Numbered from the stretch's first letter, positions 37,801 through 49,337 are shown. The stretch is 64,000 bases of DNA from Lingula anatina (GCF_001039355.2 NW_019775835.1:399228-463227); one strand, 5' to 3'. A program made the numbers and translations. The notes: a model not told the origin generated them from the sequence alone.

Positions 37801-39455
37801 TTTTGCACTGCCGTCTGCAACAGCACTGACCATGTGGTTGACATTAAAAGTATGGACTGTTGTGGAAACTTTAACATTAAGTTGATCTAAGATTAACAAT
37901 ATAAAATTCAGACCTTGTAATGTTTATTATTAATGACATTTACCATTCTTGCCAATTTATTTACTCTTTAGAAAAAGACTAGCTGGTTTATTTGTCTACC
38001 CCTGCAAAAGGCTTTTTATGTATTTCATGAATTTAACGTTTTTTTTTAATATGTTGAAACGGAATATACAGTCACAGGCTTGATCCAATTGACTTTGTAC
38101 TTATTTAATACCAACCTTTTTTTAATTCATTTTTTTTCATGGGAATATATTTTTAATAATTTAGTTGAGGTGCAGGTAAAAATCTAAATACTGTACGGAC
38201 ACTGTGTACCTTGTAGTGACCTAGAAAATCCCATTTTTGGAATCCAAATTTTTTTGTAGCAAGTGACTAGTTATTAGAAGTCACTTCTTGGCTGTTGCTC
38301 TAAAGATCTTGCTTCTTCCCTGCATTTCAGCTGGGTTCAGAAGCTCCCCCGCTAGATGTTAACGCGCAGAAGATGCTGAAATATTTTCTGTATGGTATGC
38401 CAGTGATGTTGTTTTGTGTTACAGCAACATTTCCCTCAGTAAGTAAAAATTAGTGGTTCAGTTATGTTCAGACCCCAATATAAGTAATAGTGATCTTGAC
38501 CCATGCTATTTGTTCCATGGGTTATGACATTGGTCAATATTTTGTTTGACTAAAGTGTCAGCAGTGGAAGTATGTAATGAGTTTTGATTATCAGATCTCA
38601 AATTCTATGCTAATTGTATAATAAAAATAGTATTTGCTGTATTTGCAGGCCATGCTGGTATACTGGTTCACTCAAAATGTCATCTCCCTATGTCAGGGGG
38701 CAGTACTCAAAATTCCTGCAGTAGAGACCAAGCTGAAAATGCCTAAACTAATCAAACATGAGGCACAGGAGAATGCTGAAACTCCATGGGGAAAAAAGGG
38801 GTTTAAGGAAGCTTATCAAGAAGGTGAATTTTATCAAGTTGTTTCAAATTTTGTTCCAATAAACTAACATGTTTTGAGCTATTAAGCAAAAATATTTTTT
38901 TCCTCCCTTGTTCAAGGCATTTACAAATTAATTGAGGATTAATAGTTACGATTCGTTGAGCCTTAAACATCTGAAAAAAAAAAAGAATATAACATTATTG
39001 TTGGTACAGTTATTAGCAGCCCCGTGGGTCCCATGCATATAAGTATTCTGCACAGGCAGTGTCATTGCGTGATTGACGTTTGCCTGGATAGAAAGTCTTG
39101 AAGCTTATTTGGGAATGTTATTAATGAATTGTTCATTCATTTTTATGATTATTTTAAAAAATCAATTTCAGCCATGAAACAACATAAAGTGTTACATGAA
39201 GTAGCACAGCGTCAAGAGATGGGGCAAAGTCAAGAGGACATAGTGAAGATGATGTCAAAGCAAAATTTTGCAGACCAGGGATTAAAAAATGAGACGCAGC
39301 AAATCAATGAAGAAATAGGGGAAAATGAGAAAAACAACACACTCAAACTGGATGAAAATGAAGATTTAGAAAAGTTTGACAGAAGTACTGTATCTGAAAA
39401 AAATGGATCTCAGAACAGAGATGATTTGAACGAGAAATCTAAATCAAGAAGATGA
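31812..39455 (+). CDS. OXA1L: OXA1L, mitochondrial inner-membrane insertase (two frame breaks)
   Basis: Nine exons: 31812-31880, 35254-35415, 35778-35993, 36791-36934, 37317-37402, 37684-37849, 38331-38438, 38649-38823, 39172-39455; 1410 nt. Exons 1-2 give a basic, Ser/Arg-rich mitochondrial presequence ([17 protein letters not shown]). Exons 3-8 give the YidC/Oxa1 core: [64 protein letters not shown] and [13 protein letters not shown], all matching the human protein in order. The last exon is a charged matrix tail, as in Oxa1 proteins that bind mitochondrial ribosomes. It inserts mitochondrially made proteins into the inner membrane. Two frame problems: the frame of exon 3 is one base off from exon 2 (G5 run at 35789-35793), and exon 6 carries one extra base at GGGG 37719-37722. 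They are opposite in sign. Otherwise the gene looks intact, so assembly error is more likely than decay. Exon 1 is joined on phase and presequence character, so it is less certain than the rest. Confidence 0.88.
32470..34233 (+). CDS. Polypeptide N-acetylgalactosaminyltransferase, intronless, nested in OXA1L intron 1
   Basis: A single uninterrupted frame of 587 codons. The first ATG is at 32470. Residues 18-34 are a signal anchor ([17 protein letters not shown]) after a basic cytosolic tail, giving a type II Golgi protein. The GT-A catalytic domain begins near residue 143 ([18 protein letters not shown]), has the metal-binding DxH at 237-239 ([13 protein letters not shown]) and the Gal/GalNAc-T block [18 protein letters not shown] followed by [10 protein letters not shown]. 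Most family members have WGGENLE where this has WGVDDVE, so it is a divergent member. A C-terminal ricin-type lectin domain starts near residue 457 with CLE, CLG and CLDF motifs and ends RWRF. It should start mucin-type O-glycosylation by adding GalNAc to Ser/Thr. Vertebrate members have many introns; the lack of introns and nested position suggest a retrogene. The frame is intact, so it is under constraint or young. Confidence 0.93.
   Translation: MYMNVRYRHKLYKSVNMMRMFLWAAAFFAPVLILKIRKRQPILEFPVEINSSEKHRIALDYKLYPDLFYTNRGKYTGLYLSWYRKMGKGRKKFVSDAGKWTGNAGYNHTLGDTIAVDRDIFDSRDDACRDIYDVDDFDIKSLPKASVVIPFHNEPLSSILRTLHSLLTRGPREVIKEVILVDDGSTNDKTCLKEPIEKAILTLPGVKLIRTVQREGSTKARLIGAAYVTGEVISYLDSHVECNRNWLLPILHHIHHHPNAVAMSLLDTIFGDSFNLQKSWLGSHGGFNWNLEFYWKPIPAELRKSLKNTDPIPSPIMPAGAFALRMDFFRQLGMLDPDMRIWGVDDVEFSFRAWQCGGRVEIHPCSRVGHIFRSVPYSFQDKPGKVIFHNAVRSAEVVLGPDYRKFFYGQATHYDVSVNRTSLKERIQLKKNLNCKSFEWYMSNIIPEMPIPPNDAVFYERLENVGKSLCLEDSNGAPSLAECVSLKSSQMAYINKENQLRIGSKCLGQNKMDSKNNMDTRVKFVDCAESGFVFGWEYVKGRLENGGRCLDFVKENVVLSNCTGDQQPSQRWRFKYNFDWNKRLSYF
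34377..34382 (+). terminator. Poly-A signal candidate for the nested GalNAc-transferase
   Basis: AATAAA lies about 145 bp after the stop codon, just past an A-rich stretch. Further AATAAA copies occur near 34572 and 34667, so the site used is uncertain. Use of any of them would end the transcript inside OXA1L intron 1. Confidence 0.4.
34798..34915. repeat. Partial foldback element, related to 9280-9515
   Basis: It shares CTAACTTTGGATCG, ACTATCTCCAAGGGG, CAACTTAAGCAGC-type and CCTACTAAAGCT blocks with the 9.3-kb element but lacks the right arm, and the inner block is in the inverted order. It lies in intron 1 of OXA1L. Confidence 0.65.
35958..36205 (+). repeat. Tandem copies of the OXA1L exon-3 / intron-3 junction
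   Basis: The end of exon 3 plus the first bases of the intron (ATGCCGTGGTGGGGAGCTAT, CACTGGGTACGT, then CCTGAGGTTCAGGCCCTC) recurs about four times at roughly 62-bp steps. Copy 2 carries a perfect-looking donor GTAAGT at 36056, stronger than the exon's own GTACGT at 35994. In copies 3 and 4 the donor has decayed (ATACGT, TGGACT). Using the 36056 donor would add 62 nt and bring in an in-frame stop. Confidence 0.85.
36276..36482. mobile_element. Foldback/MITE-like element in OXA1L intron 3
   Basis: The left part TTCTCATAGATTAGATCGA and the right part TCGATCTAAAAGTTGTGAGAA are imperfect inverted repeats, and the inner GGGTTCACGCTAAATAGCTG / CAGTAATCTAGTGAGACTCC blocks pair. The blocks GTAATTAACTTTCGTGTCC-like and CCTACTACAAGCTT (on the complement) link it to the family at 9280 and 34798. 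Confidence 0.6.
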
Positions 39456-41555
39456 TGATGGTTTTGCTATTTACTGTTAAATTAATAATATTTATTTTCT
39501 GTAATAGTATTGGTTGAAGACTGTAAGTCAGATTTACAGGATTTAACATTACTGGGAGTGTTCCCAGTTGGCAATACTTTTATCCCACAAATTTTCAAAC
39601 TCATCTAAACATAGATCAAGATAAACATCTATTCATTCATTAAAGTTTTAACTTATTCCTCCTGTGTAATCATACTGAAAGAGAGTCGACCTTTGGTCTA
39701 TTTACTACATCTTGATCTAACACTGTCCACTAGTGGTCAATGCAGATACTAGCAGAAAATTTAAAGGTCTGACGTCTATAGAGCCCTCCCCTTCTTTTTA
39801 TGAAAATCCAACACATTGCCCCACACCCTGGGCAAGTTAAACCGTCTACCATTCTGTTCAAAGTGAGATTATTAGCCAGATGTAAATAGCCTCTCATTTT
39901 CAGACAAGATACCTATTAAAAGTACATGTCAGGTTACTTTTTTTTTAAAATTATTTTTACCTGTGCAGATAGCAACAGACACCATAGTACTGACCTGAAT
40001 TTGTTTTGTAAGTTTATTTTAATACCACACATTGATAAAGACAATATTATCTAGCATGGATATTTTCAGTGTATATTTGCACCCCACAGATTTTGTTCCT
40101 GGATGCCAGAGTCTAAAAATGCTGATGGACAACTCAGCAGAACAAGAAGTACAGGGCTCCATAACTCGAAAGCATTGCGCATTGTGAATAGCAATAGCAC
40201 ATAGAGGCTACAATGTGGGGCGAGTATGGGCAAGTTATGGAATCGAGACGCTTGTGCTCAGTTGCAATGCGCGATGCTTTCGAGTTACGGGGCCCAGATA
40301 AGTAGACAATTTGGCCTGGATCTCAGAGTGTTGTTATTATCTTCTCAATCTCCATCCACATTGCTGGCTTGCAACATCTGTTTAATACTTGGCACAGGGC
40401 CATGATAAAAAACCTTGGTAATTTTCTTGTGTAAAAATGAGGCAATGTGCATTATAGCAGATGTCATTATAATGACTGGCCAAATTATTCAAATTAAAAA
40501 TGGAGTAAAACAGCAAATCCAGGTGCAGGGATGGGTCAAGTAGTAATTCGTCGAAGGAGAAAATGTGCTTAGTTTACCCCAGAAAAATTCATCTTAGCAG
40601 GAAAATCCCATGATTTCTTTGAGAGAATCTGATATTTTATTTGTGGAAGAAAGTTGCTGACTTATAGTAATATGTACAAAACAAAAACTATAAATAAAGA
40701 AAAGATAAATTTAAACCATCAGTCTCCAAATTAATTAATTATATGTGTCCAGCCATTACAATTGTCATAGAAATCTTCTGAATAATGTAAATATTTCATT
40801 TATTAAATTACCCACACTGCATAAGGTGAATTGATCACTAGCTTGAAACCAAATTTAAGGCGGAATAATATTAGCAAACTTTTACTTTCTGATTTTCTTT
40901 TAAGATTTATAATCAAATATTCTATATTTTGAGAAAATAGGAAAAAATAGCATTTAGCAATTATTAATAAATTAAGCAAAATCATGTAATATATAATTTA
41001 AATTTTTATACATGCATATAAAAAGATATTAGCAAATATTCTATATGTTTTTAGATAATTAAAAAAAGTAATACACAAAATTTGTTACAATATTTAAAAT
41101 TAAAGTGCGATCTATGTAAGTGCATATGATATTTTTTGTTGTTTTTTTAAATTAACTTATTATAAAGATCAAGTACCAGTGCGCCCGTTAAATAGCTGTA
41201 ATTTTAGCGGGGTCTGAGATGGCCTGTTTTCTGTCATAATGGGGAACCTTGGATAGTTTTGCAACTAATATTAAAAAAGAATAGACCCATGCTGGCAAAT
41301 TTTGCTTGAACTATAGTCCTAGCCTGTAGACTAGATCTGTGCGTAGAACTAGAAGTACGAGAACAATTTTGACCGCCCCCCCACCCCCCCCCCCCCCCCA
41401 AAAAAAATTGTCATTGTTTGTGCCACATTTTGGATGTAAACATTATTCGTTGAAACCAGGAATCAGGACATACACTTTTCTTTTTTCCTTTACAGAATAA
41501 CAGCACAAGATGCAATGCTTTGTTTTAAATAGCGCCTTCTAAGCCAGGTACTCCC

Positions 41556-41586
<31 letters not shown>

Positions 41587-41994
41587 GGTCATCGAAAATG
41601 CCTAAAAACAGCAGTACTACTTCATGCGGCGGACTCATTGACTTGTCTTCGTGATGTTTCAAGTATGTCCATATAGATGGCGCAGTTGTCAGTTAACTAT
41701 TTTCACTCCACTAGTCGCTCATCTCTTGCTTAAACTATTGAAACTCACATTTTACGACAAAAGAGGGTCATTGCATTATGTTTTGTGGGTCAATTTCTTG
41801 TGTGAGACAAATCCTTAACGAACTGAGACCTTGAGTGAAATATAATGTCGGCTTGTCTTGTTTCTATAGTCGAGCGCAATATTTTGTTTCCATTGTCGCA
41901 AGGCATTTTGGGATACCGCAAAGGTTCACCAAACTTTTCGGATGTGTTTTGATTGTTCTGTCGATCAAAATCGGATGCAAACTCTTATTTAGCT
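39456..41994. other. Intergenic between OXA1L and the pseudokinase gene
   Basis: It contains the OXA1L 3' untranslated region, one inverted-repeat element (40154-40295), a weak fragment resembling the 8.0-kb MITE near 40570 (GTTTACCCCAGAAAA), and C and T homopolymers (41378-41400, 41555-41586). The last 200 bp should hold the pseudokinase promoter, but no core element stands out. Confidence 0.6.
40154..40295. mobile_element. 142-bp MITE with 31-bp terminal inverted repeats
   Basis: Left arm GGGCTCCATAACTCGAAAGC... (40154-40184) and right arm (40265-40295) are reverse complements at 28 of 31 positions. The 80-bp centre is non-coding. A target-site duplication is not clear. Confidence 0.8.
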
Positions 41995-44900
41995 ATGGAA
42001 AAGCGCGAACAGATACAGTTCTGTGCGTCTGGAGACGCTAAAGCGATTCTAGAGAGAGAGGATAAGAAGAAGGGGCGCTTGGCTCCAATGTGGACGCCAG
42101 GTCATACTCCGTGCATGGAAACCAAGACGGAGCTGGTGGAAATCCTTAATCATGGGTTTCAGTTTCATTCCTTCCTCTCTCTGGATACTGACAGTAAAGT
42201 TATCCGGGGAGAGATAATGAGTTATAGGCTGCTCAATAAGTCGGTGAAGAACACCATCCGCAGATTCGTCAACAGCAGTGGGCATCGATCGGTGAGTAGA
42301 TCACACGGCCACCATACAATCATATGTTCTTGAAAATGAGACTGAGCGGAGGTTTTCACTTGACTACGACTGTTACTTAGATTTGTAGCATATAAGAGCA
42401 CTTCACACGAACTTTATTGAAAATAGCACACTAGTCTACCACAGTGTTAACACCTGAACAAAATCAGTGACTTGTTTTCAACGAGTGACCTCACATTATG
42501 TTTAGGTATCCAGTATTGAAAGTTGAATTTAAAATTTTCGGATTTTCCCTGAAGACTTAGTTTGCAGTCACTGAGCAAGAGTACATATGAATAATGCAAA
42601 TGAAATGATTCAAAATAATGCAGCAAATGAAATGATTCAGAAATAATGAAAACATATTAATCAAGTTTTACAAGCAATTATAACAATATCAGACAAATGT
42701 GATATTTATTCAAATTATTGAAATGCACATGTTTTTAGAGTAATGGTAAATGCTATTTCCTTTTGCACACAGGTTGCCATAAAAATCATCAGCAAAAGGT
42801 TGGCACCAGCTGAATATTTGACTGAGACATTGCCCAAGGAGCTGAAAGGCCACAAGGTCTTGTCTCGCCAAAAACCATTTGTAAGTTTTGAATATCAAGT
42901 TCATTATTTAGTTTGATTTTGCTTTTCTACTAAACCTGTATATTTTTTCTTTAAATGTAAGACTGCCCTCTAGTGCTTATCATGTTTTTAAAAATAATTT
43001 TAAAAAGCTATTTCTGCAGTTTTATTTTTGAAACAACCATTTATTTGTGAAAATTTAAGATATGAAACTATTTTTACATATTTACTGTATGTGGTGCATC
43101 AGTTTGTTTCTGAGTATTAGAACATAGGTGCATGTGCAGTGACTTGTGTGCTCTGATGCATTATATCTACATGTACCATTTTATACACATGTGGATGTAT
43201 AGTTGGACTGGGGGGGGGGTCACTAATGGAAAGGTCTGGTGCACAACACAACATGCATTCTGTACTAGTATTATGTGTGTCTGCATATGCAGAAACTGCA
43301 ACCATGCATCTGGGGACATGGATCAAAATTCACTCTTATAGTTCTACCATTATAAAATGGTCAAGGAAGACACTTTTGTTAAATATGCTTTTGCTTCTTT
43401 GTCTTGTTTTACTTGGTATGTTTTTGTTTCTGTTTTTGTTTTTGTTTTTTTTTTGGGGGGGGGAGGGAGAGAGATATATGGGTACCTCTGATGATGGTGG
43501 GGGAGGTGGCTGCAACTCATTGTGCCCTCCCTCCCTACTCCCTCCAGATCTACTACTGGGAATCTGTATGTATGTCTGCATGTGTAGTAACCAGGGGCGG
43601 ATTTAGGCCGTCTTCTGGGTCTTCCGGAAGACGGTCAGATTTTCAAGTTTACATTGACGGGTATCTAATTTTTTCTGTCGGAAGACGGTCAAAAAGTGGA
43701 GGATGGATCAACAAATATAATATGGAAGACTGTCAGAAAATATCTCTGGATCCGCCCCTGGTAACTGCATGTAAGCATGTACCTTTGCCTGGTTGAACAG
43801 CACATGTGTAAGCTACATATATGATACTTGCCTAGTATAGATTTCCTGCACTTTTATATCCTTTTATTTTTGTATTTATGGGCTGATAGTAACAGAAAAT
43901 CACATTTTAGCCTCTCTCTCGAGGGAGATAGAGGGAGATCTCCCTAGTATGTGTGTGTGTGTTTGTGCATGAGTCAGAAGTGTGTAAATATCTCTATGTG
44001 TTTGAGTGCATGCATCAATATATGTATATATATACTTGCCCAAGTACTTAATTATATGCATACATGTATGTGTAATGTGAATAATGCTTAATATTAGCAT
44101 ACTGTCTTTCTTAGGTGCAGTTCTATGAAAAATTTGAGAACGAGAATTACATCTACCTGGTCACTGAGTTCTGTGAAGGAGGCTCACTGCAAAACCTTGT
44201 GCCAACTGCCAAAGGCCACAGCAACCCCCAGGGTTCCAATTTCCCTGGTGCAAGAGTGAGTGAGAAACTGGCCAAGGTTTATTTTGCTGATGCCTGCAAT
44301 GGAATTCTTACCATGCACAATGCAGGAATTGTGCACAGGTACTAGTACACTTTTATTTGACGTTATTCTGTTCTCACCTAGTGATTTGTTAGTTGTAAAC
44401 TTAAATTCATATGTATTAACTATTTAACATTAAAACAGTACGAAAGATGCACAGATTTTTACTCTGAACACATTTGATTGCAAAGTGTTAATTCAATTTG
44501 GCACATTCCCTCTCTGTACAAATTTACCTTGTATTCAATTTAAAACGGAATAAGTCAAAGTAAAGAGGCATTCTCTGCTGATGTGTGAATGGCAGTGTTG
44601 CCTCATACTTCAACTTTCTTCATATTTATTTTATTTTTTTTATTTTTTTTGTTACAGCCAAAAACAGTCTTCCAATCATTTTCATTCTCTTATTTGTCCA
44701 TTTAGTCATACATTTTGATATGTTGGATTTTCCATTACTTTAATTGGCTTACTAGTTATTCCTTCTTGAGCTGGCTGATGAATTGTTCTTAAACTATCCC
44801 TTTTTAGGAACATCAATCTGAAAAATATTCTGGTAGATAGTGGCCGCAATACCAGAATTAAAGGTAAAAACATTTTACTAAACATTCTTGTAACTTTGGT

Positions 44901-47900
44901 GCATGCATAAAATGTTAAACAAAATATAACAAATGCATGGAAATTTAATCTGCAGCAAACAAATTTTTTTGTCATCTTTGATGCCACTGTTTTATTGAAT
45001 CAGTTTAGGATTACATACAGTAAGTTTGTTTTCTTATGACTTGGGCGATTTTTTTAATAATCATAAATTCCAATGAAATGTATCCCATTTCCTGTAGTAG
45101 GAAAAATATCACTGTTTTACTAGTCGAAGGAATTATAAAAATTGCAGCTTGGTTAAAATTTGCATTTTATAATTATTACAGTGGGTGACTCTGTAAGATT
45201 GTTGGACTCGGGGGGCTCTTTCAGTCAGGGTTGTAACAATGATATTAATCACTATTAAAACTCAAACTTGATTACTAAAACAATAATAATTAAGGGATAT
45301 GATCATGTTTTTACAGGGGTCTATTGTTACTAAGAATATTCATATGTTTATTATAATGGTAATTATTCATTTATTTCTTTATAAAAATTAATCTTCATCA
45401 TGCTTTATGCTTTCTTTTATTTTCATAATGTGTGGCCAGGCTTTGGGAACATTGCCTTCTTTAAGTATGGGAAAAGACCCTTGTTTACTGGATATCAAGG
45501 CGACCCCTACTTCATGGCACCAGAAGTATTGAAGAATGAAAAGCATGACGCCAGAAAAGCTGATATTTGGAGCCTGTATGTCAAGCATTAGACTGTCTCA
45601 GAATTTAAATGTTTTTATTTAAGGCTGTTAATAGAACTAGTAAAGAAAAGAACTGTCTAGCATTAAATTATTAGTTTGAAGTTTTTAAAATTCTCTTAAT
45701 GCAAAGCCAATTGGACCACTGTTAGTACTTTGGATGTTTTAAAATCCGTGATGTGCCTGTGGTGTGTTGTTTAAATCAACTGTTAATGTAGGTTTGACTC
45801 TCACCACCAGCCTAACCTGTGTATACAGGTGTATCAGCATCATCTTAATCATCATGTAAATCCTCTTCATGCATCTGTCACTATTTTATTGATTTAAATT
45901 TATAACTATCATTATCTTTTACATATATACCACTGATTACATCCATTCCAGTGGTGTCGTGCTCTATGCCATGACCACCGGCAGACTGCCATTCTACAAG
46001 CCTAATATGGAAGACCTTATTGAAGACATGGCAATGAGCAGACTAACTTTTGCAAAGGGAATGTCCAAAGGTAGGTACACATTAACTGACCCAAGGCTTT
46101 GTTGAACAAAAGGGGGAGGAGTGGGGGGGGGGAGGCAAAAGGATAAAGATTGTCTTGCCTTTCTAGATCTAAAATTGCTTAAAATAATAGATTGGGTCAT
46201 TTTTACTAAAATCATGTGTAAGGCATAGGGAAGTGAAATCATTACTCTTTATTTTTGGGGGCTAGGAGGGGGGTGAGGATTGGAGTAACTCCAAAGGTAG
46301 GAGCCTGCTGTGCCCCCTTTGCTTCCCCACCCCCTGGGTCCCCTATTGATATATTTGCATGTATGGATGGCATACTGATATTTGCTGGAATGCATACTGT
46401 AAAAACACTTTTTATAAACATACTTTTAAGTAAAAAGCATGAGAGAAGTGCATGTGACAATTTTGCTGTGACATCTGCTAGTTTGTAGTTACTATAGGAA
46501 CTACTGGTAGTTTCTGTACTCTCCATTTTTCTCTTTTTATCTTGGACTTCTAGCTATCTTTTCCTTGTACTTTTTGCAACATTCTTCTGAATGATTATAT
46601 TCTGAATTGTTTTTTTTTTAATTCTTTTAAAAATTCATTATAATAATGATTAATCTCCTCTCTTTTGTACTGCTTATTTATTTTTTTCTCGCTTCTTATT
46701 TTCTGTCCTCTTTGTGTTCTCTTCACCTATTCAAAGAGCTCATTAGGCTTGTGCGTAAGATGCTAGCCTCTGATCCTTCTCGCCGTCCATCCCTGAAGGA
46801 TGTTCTGCAGCATCCTTGGTTCACTGGCAAGCCGGAGTCTCCCTGCAGTATGGCAGGAACTCCATCTCCAGTGAGTTTGCTTAGAAGTGAATGAACACGA
46901 TTCAGAATTTATTTTAATGCAAATGTGTCATTTTTATTTTCTTTTAATTCATTTGACATGTTTGTTTTTATTTATTGATACATTTATTTATCTATTTATC
47001 TTTTTAATATTTATTTAATTAGTTTTTGTTTGTTTATTTTTATTTATTTATTTATTTATTTGGTCTAAAAGCACATATTTCTCTTGACAGCACCAGGAAG
47101 AGGAGGATGAGTTCCCTTTTCCATGTATGGCCAACACTGCCAGTAATCTCCGTACTGAGCAGCTGAAAAGGGATTCTTCCACCGTTGTTCTGCGTAGAAA
47201 CACCTCTCACGAATCAGTGGAAGTTGTCAAATTGAGGTCAAGGGTACCTGGCCATGGTCAGTATAGGTGTACCGGGTAGATGTAATTTGTTAGTGTGAAC
47301 TTTTGTAATCCAAAATTTGATTTAACTGTTTGAGTGATGGATTCTTATTAGTTTCTTGCATATGTTTATATAAGGGTACTAAGTGGACTGGAAATTAAAA
47401 TTTGAGTAATTTTCACTCACTCACACACACACACACACACATACACACACACACACACACACACGAAAAAAAAACATGAATACACTTATACACACACACA
47501 CACACAGTCACACACACACTCTTGAACACAACCACCCATGCACACACAGATGAACACACACACGTCTTACCAGCTTGAGATGTAGCAGATATATAAGTTG
47601 TTGTACCAATTGTTTGTTTCCTATTCTAGACAACCCATTGTACAAGGCAGGGCTTCTTGACTTGACTCCCAGGGAGTCCAGGATTGCTTTTAAAGTATGT
47701 TTTAGAGACTGTTTTTGGGATTTCTGTCTTTTGAAGGTTTCTTAACTTTCTTTTAATAATAATAATAATAAGTTTATTGAGCACTAAATGACGAGTCTGT
47801 GAAAGCGATCGTCTGTTAGCAAACCCTCAGCCCAGAAAGAGCTTTACCACAAATTTTGGCATATGTTATCCCTACTAGATATTTAATAACCTTCATTTAA

Positions 47901-48750
47901 ATTTCTTATTGTTAATTGTCATCACTTTTATTGTTATTGTCACAGTTATTATTATATTGTTACTGTCACTATTATTGTTATTGTCACAGTTATTATTATA
48001 TTGTTACTGTCACTATTATTGTTATTATTGTTACTGTCATTGTAGGCCCCAGTGCCCCATGTTCCACACAGGCCTACAACCTGTAAACCTAGCGTTGCTC
48101 CTCAGAAGGCCCCACTCCGCCGGGCCAGCATGGTCCGCCCTCTCATCACACTGAGTGGCACCAGTATTAGTCCAACTGTGAAACCACTTGTCAAAGGAGC
48201 AAGCCTTGAACTGGAGATGAACGCCATCATTTCGTAATACATTATTTTAATATAAGAAATATATTTATGTTTGTAGGAAGGAAAGTAGTTGTTATTTCCA
48301 CCTTTAAGTTTGCCATATTTCATGAATAAAAGTTGGTAAAACCACAAACTAATAAGTGTGATAAAACAAACAAAAGATAACTGTGTCCATTTATTCATTT
48401 GTAAAAAATTAAAAATCTACTTCTTATGGTGATAAAACATCTGGTAAAATGTAAAAAAAATTGTATTTTTCTTCATGAGCTTTAAAAAGGAGCTTTTTTT
48501 TCAAGTGTGTTCTTTTGATTTCAGTCCCAAGTTCACTCCTGCTCCACCCCCCACACCAAAGCCAGGGTCCACTTTGCACTTGACCAGCAGGAGAGTACGC
48601 CCCAGGATTGACATCAGGCAGAGTATAGAAGCTCTGAGGCAGGCCACCACGAATCCACCAGCGAGCATGCAGGATGCAGTGGTAAATGGGTGTGCCATGA
48701 ACAAGGCCAGTCGCCCCAGAGTAGGGCCAAGAGTTCTCCGCAAACGCTGA
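41995..48750 (+). CDS. TSSK/CAMK-like pseudokinase
   Basis: Eleven exons join in phase to 572 residues: 41995-42291, 42773-42880, 44115-44338, 44808-44863, 45440-45575, 45952-46070, 46737-46870, 47091-47256, 47630-47694, 48046-48233, 48525-48750. The kinase fold runs from about residue 85 to 340. VAIKIISKRLAPAEYL resembles the TSSK subfamily (VAIKII, APxxxL, LPxE) and keeps the ATP-site lysine (K103) and the alpha-C Glu (E122). The catalytic loop reads HRNINLKN where active kinases have HRDLKxxN, so the catalytic Asp and Lys are both Asn (N211, N213). The Mg-binding DFG is GFG (229-231). The glycine loop is not recognisable. APE (MAPEVL), DIWSLG and the RRPSLKDVLQHPWF end are conserved. The tail of about 230 residues is basic, Ser/Pro-rich and of unknown function. 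It is therefore predicted catalytically dead, acting as a scaffold or allosteric partner. The ATG at 41995 is the first in frame. Confidence 0.88.
43600..43765. mobile_element. hAT-like MITE with CAGGGGCGGAT ends
   Basis: Terminal inverted repeats CAGGGGCGGAT and ATCCGCCCCTG are of a type common in hAT-derived short elements. Flanking GTAAC is present on both sides and may be a target-site duplication, though hAT elements usually give 8 bp. The inside repeats GTCTTCYGGAAGACGGTC. It lies in intron 2 of the pseudokinase gene; a relative in reverse orientation is at 53368-53515. Confidence 0.7.
47425..47560. repeat. (CA)n microsatellite, interrupted
   Basis: CA dinucleotide runs broken by an A run and short unique words, in intron 8 of the pseudokinase gene. 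Confidence 0.85.
47922..48043 (+). repeat. Tandem ~43-bp TTATTGTCACAG repeat up to an exon
   Basis: Units of TTATTGTTATTGTCACAG followed by TTATTATTATATTGTTACTG repeat with about 43-bp spacing (CACAG at 47941 and 47984) and run to within a few bases of the true acceptor TTGTAG of exon 10. Each unit brings a CAG that could serve as an upstream decoy acceptor. Confidence 0.7.
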
Positions 48751-48989
48751 GCTCTCTCTTCCAACAGACTTATTTTTTATTTTATTGCCTTCTGATTATT
48801 AAATTATTGTATAAATTTGGATTTTGTATAAAAAATATGGCAGCTGTGCTGCAATTATTTTGTCACACATGGAAATTAGCTTTTCTATTTTGGATAAAAT
48901 TATTTCATCAGAATGGAAAAGTCATTTATAGAATCACTATAATATGGATTTTCACATATAGATTATTATTTGTTGTGCTTAATTGTAAA

Positions 48990-49205
48990 GTTATGGAATT
49001 TGAATTGATGAAAGTTATTATATTTAGTTTAAGGTCCAGTGGTGTATGTGCTAAATTGTAGTTTTGGAATTTATTCAAAATTATGTAGTTCAGTGAGGTT
49101 CTAAATTGTAGTTACGGGATTTGATGAAAATTATGTAATTCAAGGTTCAAATAGGTTCTACTTTGTATTTATGACATATGATGAAAATTATGTAGTTCAA
49201 AGCAA
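48990..49205. repeat. Degenerate minisatellite, left part
   Basis: Units of about 60-65 bp containing TGTAGTTATGGAATTTGATGA then AAATTATGTAGTTCAA repeat three to four times. The same unit resumes at 50325-50475, suggesting that the sequence between was inserted into one array. Confidence 0.7.
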
Positions 49206-49337
49206 GCAAGGCCATAGAGGCAAGTTTGATTGTCTAGAATATAGTAGTTTTTGTGCAGTTTTTCACTACAAAGCACACTGTCATCAGTTAAGATTGTATG
49301 TGCTTGTGAACATGACAAGTCACTGAAGAATTAGTAT

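Noticed and set aside
41953-41994. Earlier start for the pseudokinase
   Set aside because: The frame there opens with TTG; the first in-frame ATG is 41995.
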